A stretch of DNA of 64,000 nucleotides from Microcella alkalica (lineage in GTDB: Bacteria; Actinomycetota; Actinomycetes; Actinomycetales; Microbacteriaceae), in the NCBI RefSeq assembly GCF_014595885.1, contig NZ_JABUKC010000001.1:682001-746000 (forward strand). The letters run 5' to 3'. Numbering within the stretch: the first letter of the stretch is position 1; each line of letters opens with the position of its first letter. This document shows, one piece after another, positions 63,668-64,000 of the stretch. The notes under the pieces were generated by a model, which worked only from the letters and a program-made list of their open reading frames with translations, did no database searches and was not told the DNA's origin. The position numbers and the translations under genes were made by a program.

Positions 63668-64000
63668 GGTGTGGCTCCGGGGGTAGGGCGAAGCGAGCAA
63701 CGTCGTTGCTCCGAGTGACTGCGTTGGAATCGAGTGTGGCGCAGTCGGGCGGGGATTGGCCGGGTGAGTTTCGGGTGGGCGTGTCGCCGAGGGCTCCGGC
63801 CGCGCTATTGAGGGTGGGGTGAGAAAGGGACCCCAGGGTGTGAAAGTGACAGGTATTAACAACTAATAGGGAAGGGGGTGCCCTTCGCGCCCTTTCTACC
63901 CTTGGCAGAGCCAGCAACCCAGCGTTTGCAAGGAAGTTGCAAGGGCGGTTTTGGGCGGCAAGGGCAGTTTCGGAGGGGGCAGAAGTGCTGCGAGGGCTCA
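63668..64000. repeat. Non-coding right edge with GCAAGG repeats
   Basis: About 330 bp upstream of the winged-helix gene. GCAAGG words are followed by a GTT a few bases later at 63928, 63939 and 63958 (GCAAGGAAGTT, GCAAGGGCGGTT, GCAAGGGCAGTT). An A/T-richer stretch (GGTATTAACAACTAATAGGG) lies at 63852-63871. Both features suit a replication origin or promoter region, but the sequence is cut off at the window end. Confidence 0.4.

Larger units (their letters stand above)
56641..64000. mobile_element. Integrated phage-like/satellite-like element (right end not seen)
   Basis: From about 56641 onward the sequence has lower GC, other codon use and short overlapping genes. It carries a DNA methyltransferase and HNH nuclease (+), two chains of small leftward genes, an HK97-type capsid gene, a second HNH gene and a winged-helix primase-C-terminus-like gene. 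No portal, terminase large subunit, protease, tail or integrase gene is visible in the 7.4 kb. Its left end lies in the tad pilin-like gene. It may be a phage satellite, a reduced prophage, or the edge of a larger prophage continuing to the right. Confidence 0.8.

Noticed and set aside
56641-64000. Integrase gene or CRISPR array
   Set aside because: I looked for recombinase motifs and for regularly spaced repeats and found neither in the visible part.

Overview
The window is high-GC bacterial DNA with start codons, ribosome-binding sites and -10 hexamers typical of Actinobacteria. Gene content and order (GlgE/GlgB glucan genes, F420 biosynthesis, yceD-rpmF-rnc-mutM, a Tad pilus locus, PucR-gab genes) point to the family Microbacteriaceae; genus and species cannot be read from the sequence. 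Almost all of 1-56,640 is dense host chromosome with short operons. From about 56,641 to the right edge the base composition, codon use and gene style change, and the sequence is an integrated phage-like element whose right end lies outside the window.

Layout of the host part: (1) 1-9,775, glucan metabolism: a membrane protein and a YbbN-like thioredoxin/TPR protein, then glgE-glgB leftward and a glucan phosphorylase rightward. (2) 9,784-15,926, coenzyme F420 biosynthesis (cofC/fbiD, fbiC, cofD/fbiA) with a HAD phosphatase and a decayed AbiEi-type gene. (3) 16,123-26,000, a pyrimidine/hydantoin-type catabolic block: carbon-nitrogen hydrolase, dihydropyrimidinase, LLM-family (F420-type) oxidoreductase, a four-gene ABC importer, a rearranged photolyase-like protein and a class III aminotransferase. 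A cofactor pathway therefore sits beside a plausible user of that cofactor. (4) 26,074-33,870, yceD-rpmF-rnc-mutM, a tandem GNAT protein and smc. (5) 33,910-42,221, VOC protein, TreS-like GH13 enzyme with an LLM oxidoreductase, pncB, an Fe-S photolyase, murI-rph-rdgB. (6) 42,413-46,473, mntR-mntH with a palindrome on the mntH start codon, a DedA protein with a His-rich tail, tRNA-Leu and small proteins. (7) 46,470-53,277, PucR regulator divergent from gabT-gabD, a glutamine amidotransferase, a ZIP transporter and small membrane proteins. (8) 53,443-56,658, tadA-tadB-tadC followed by a small pilin-like gene cut short by the inserted element.

The element (56,641-64,000, right end not seen) carries a cytosine-5 DNA methyltransferase next to an HNH nuclease (a likely restriction-modification pair), two chains of small translationally coupled genes with three zinc-ribbon modules, an HK97-type major capsid protein, a second HNH protein and a winged-helix protein resembling the C-terminus of phage primases. 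No portal, large terminase, protease, tail or integrase gene is visible. This fits a capsid-encoding phage satellite or a reduced prophage.

Scattered signals worth noting are many genes with a TANNNT hexamer only 6-7 nt before the start codon (leaderless mRNAs), an apparently over-represented hexamer GGATGC/GCATCC that also builds terminator stems, and several long intergenic inverted repeats.
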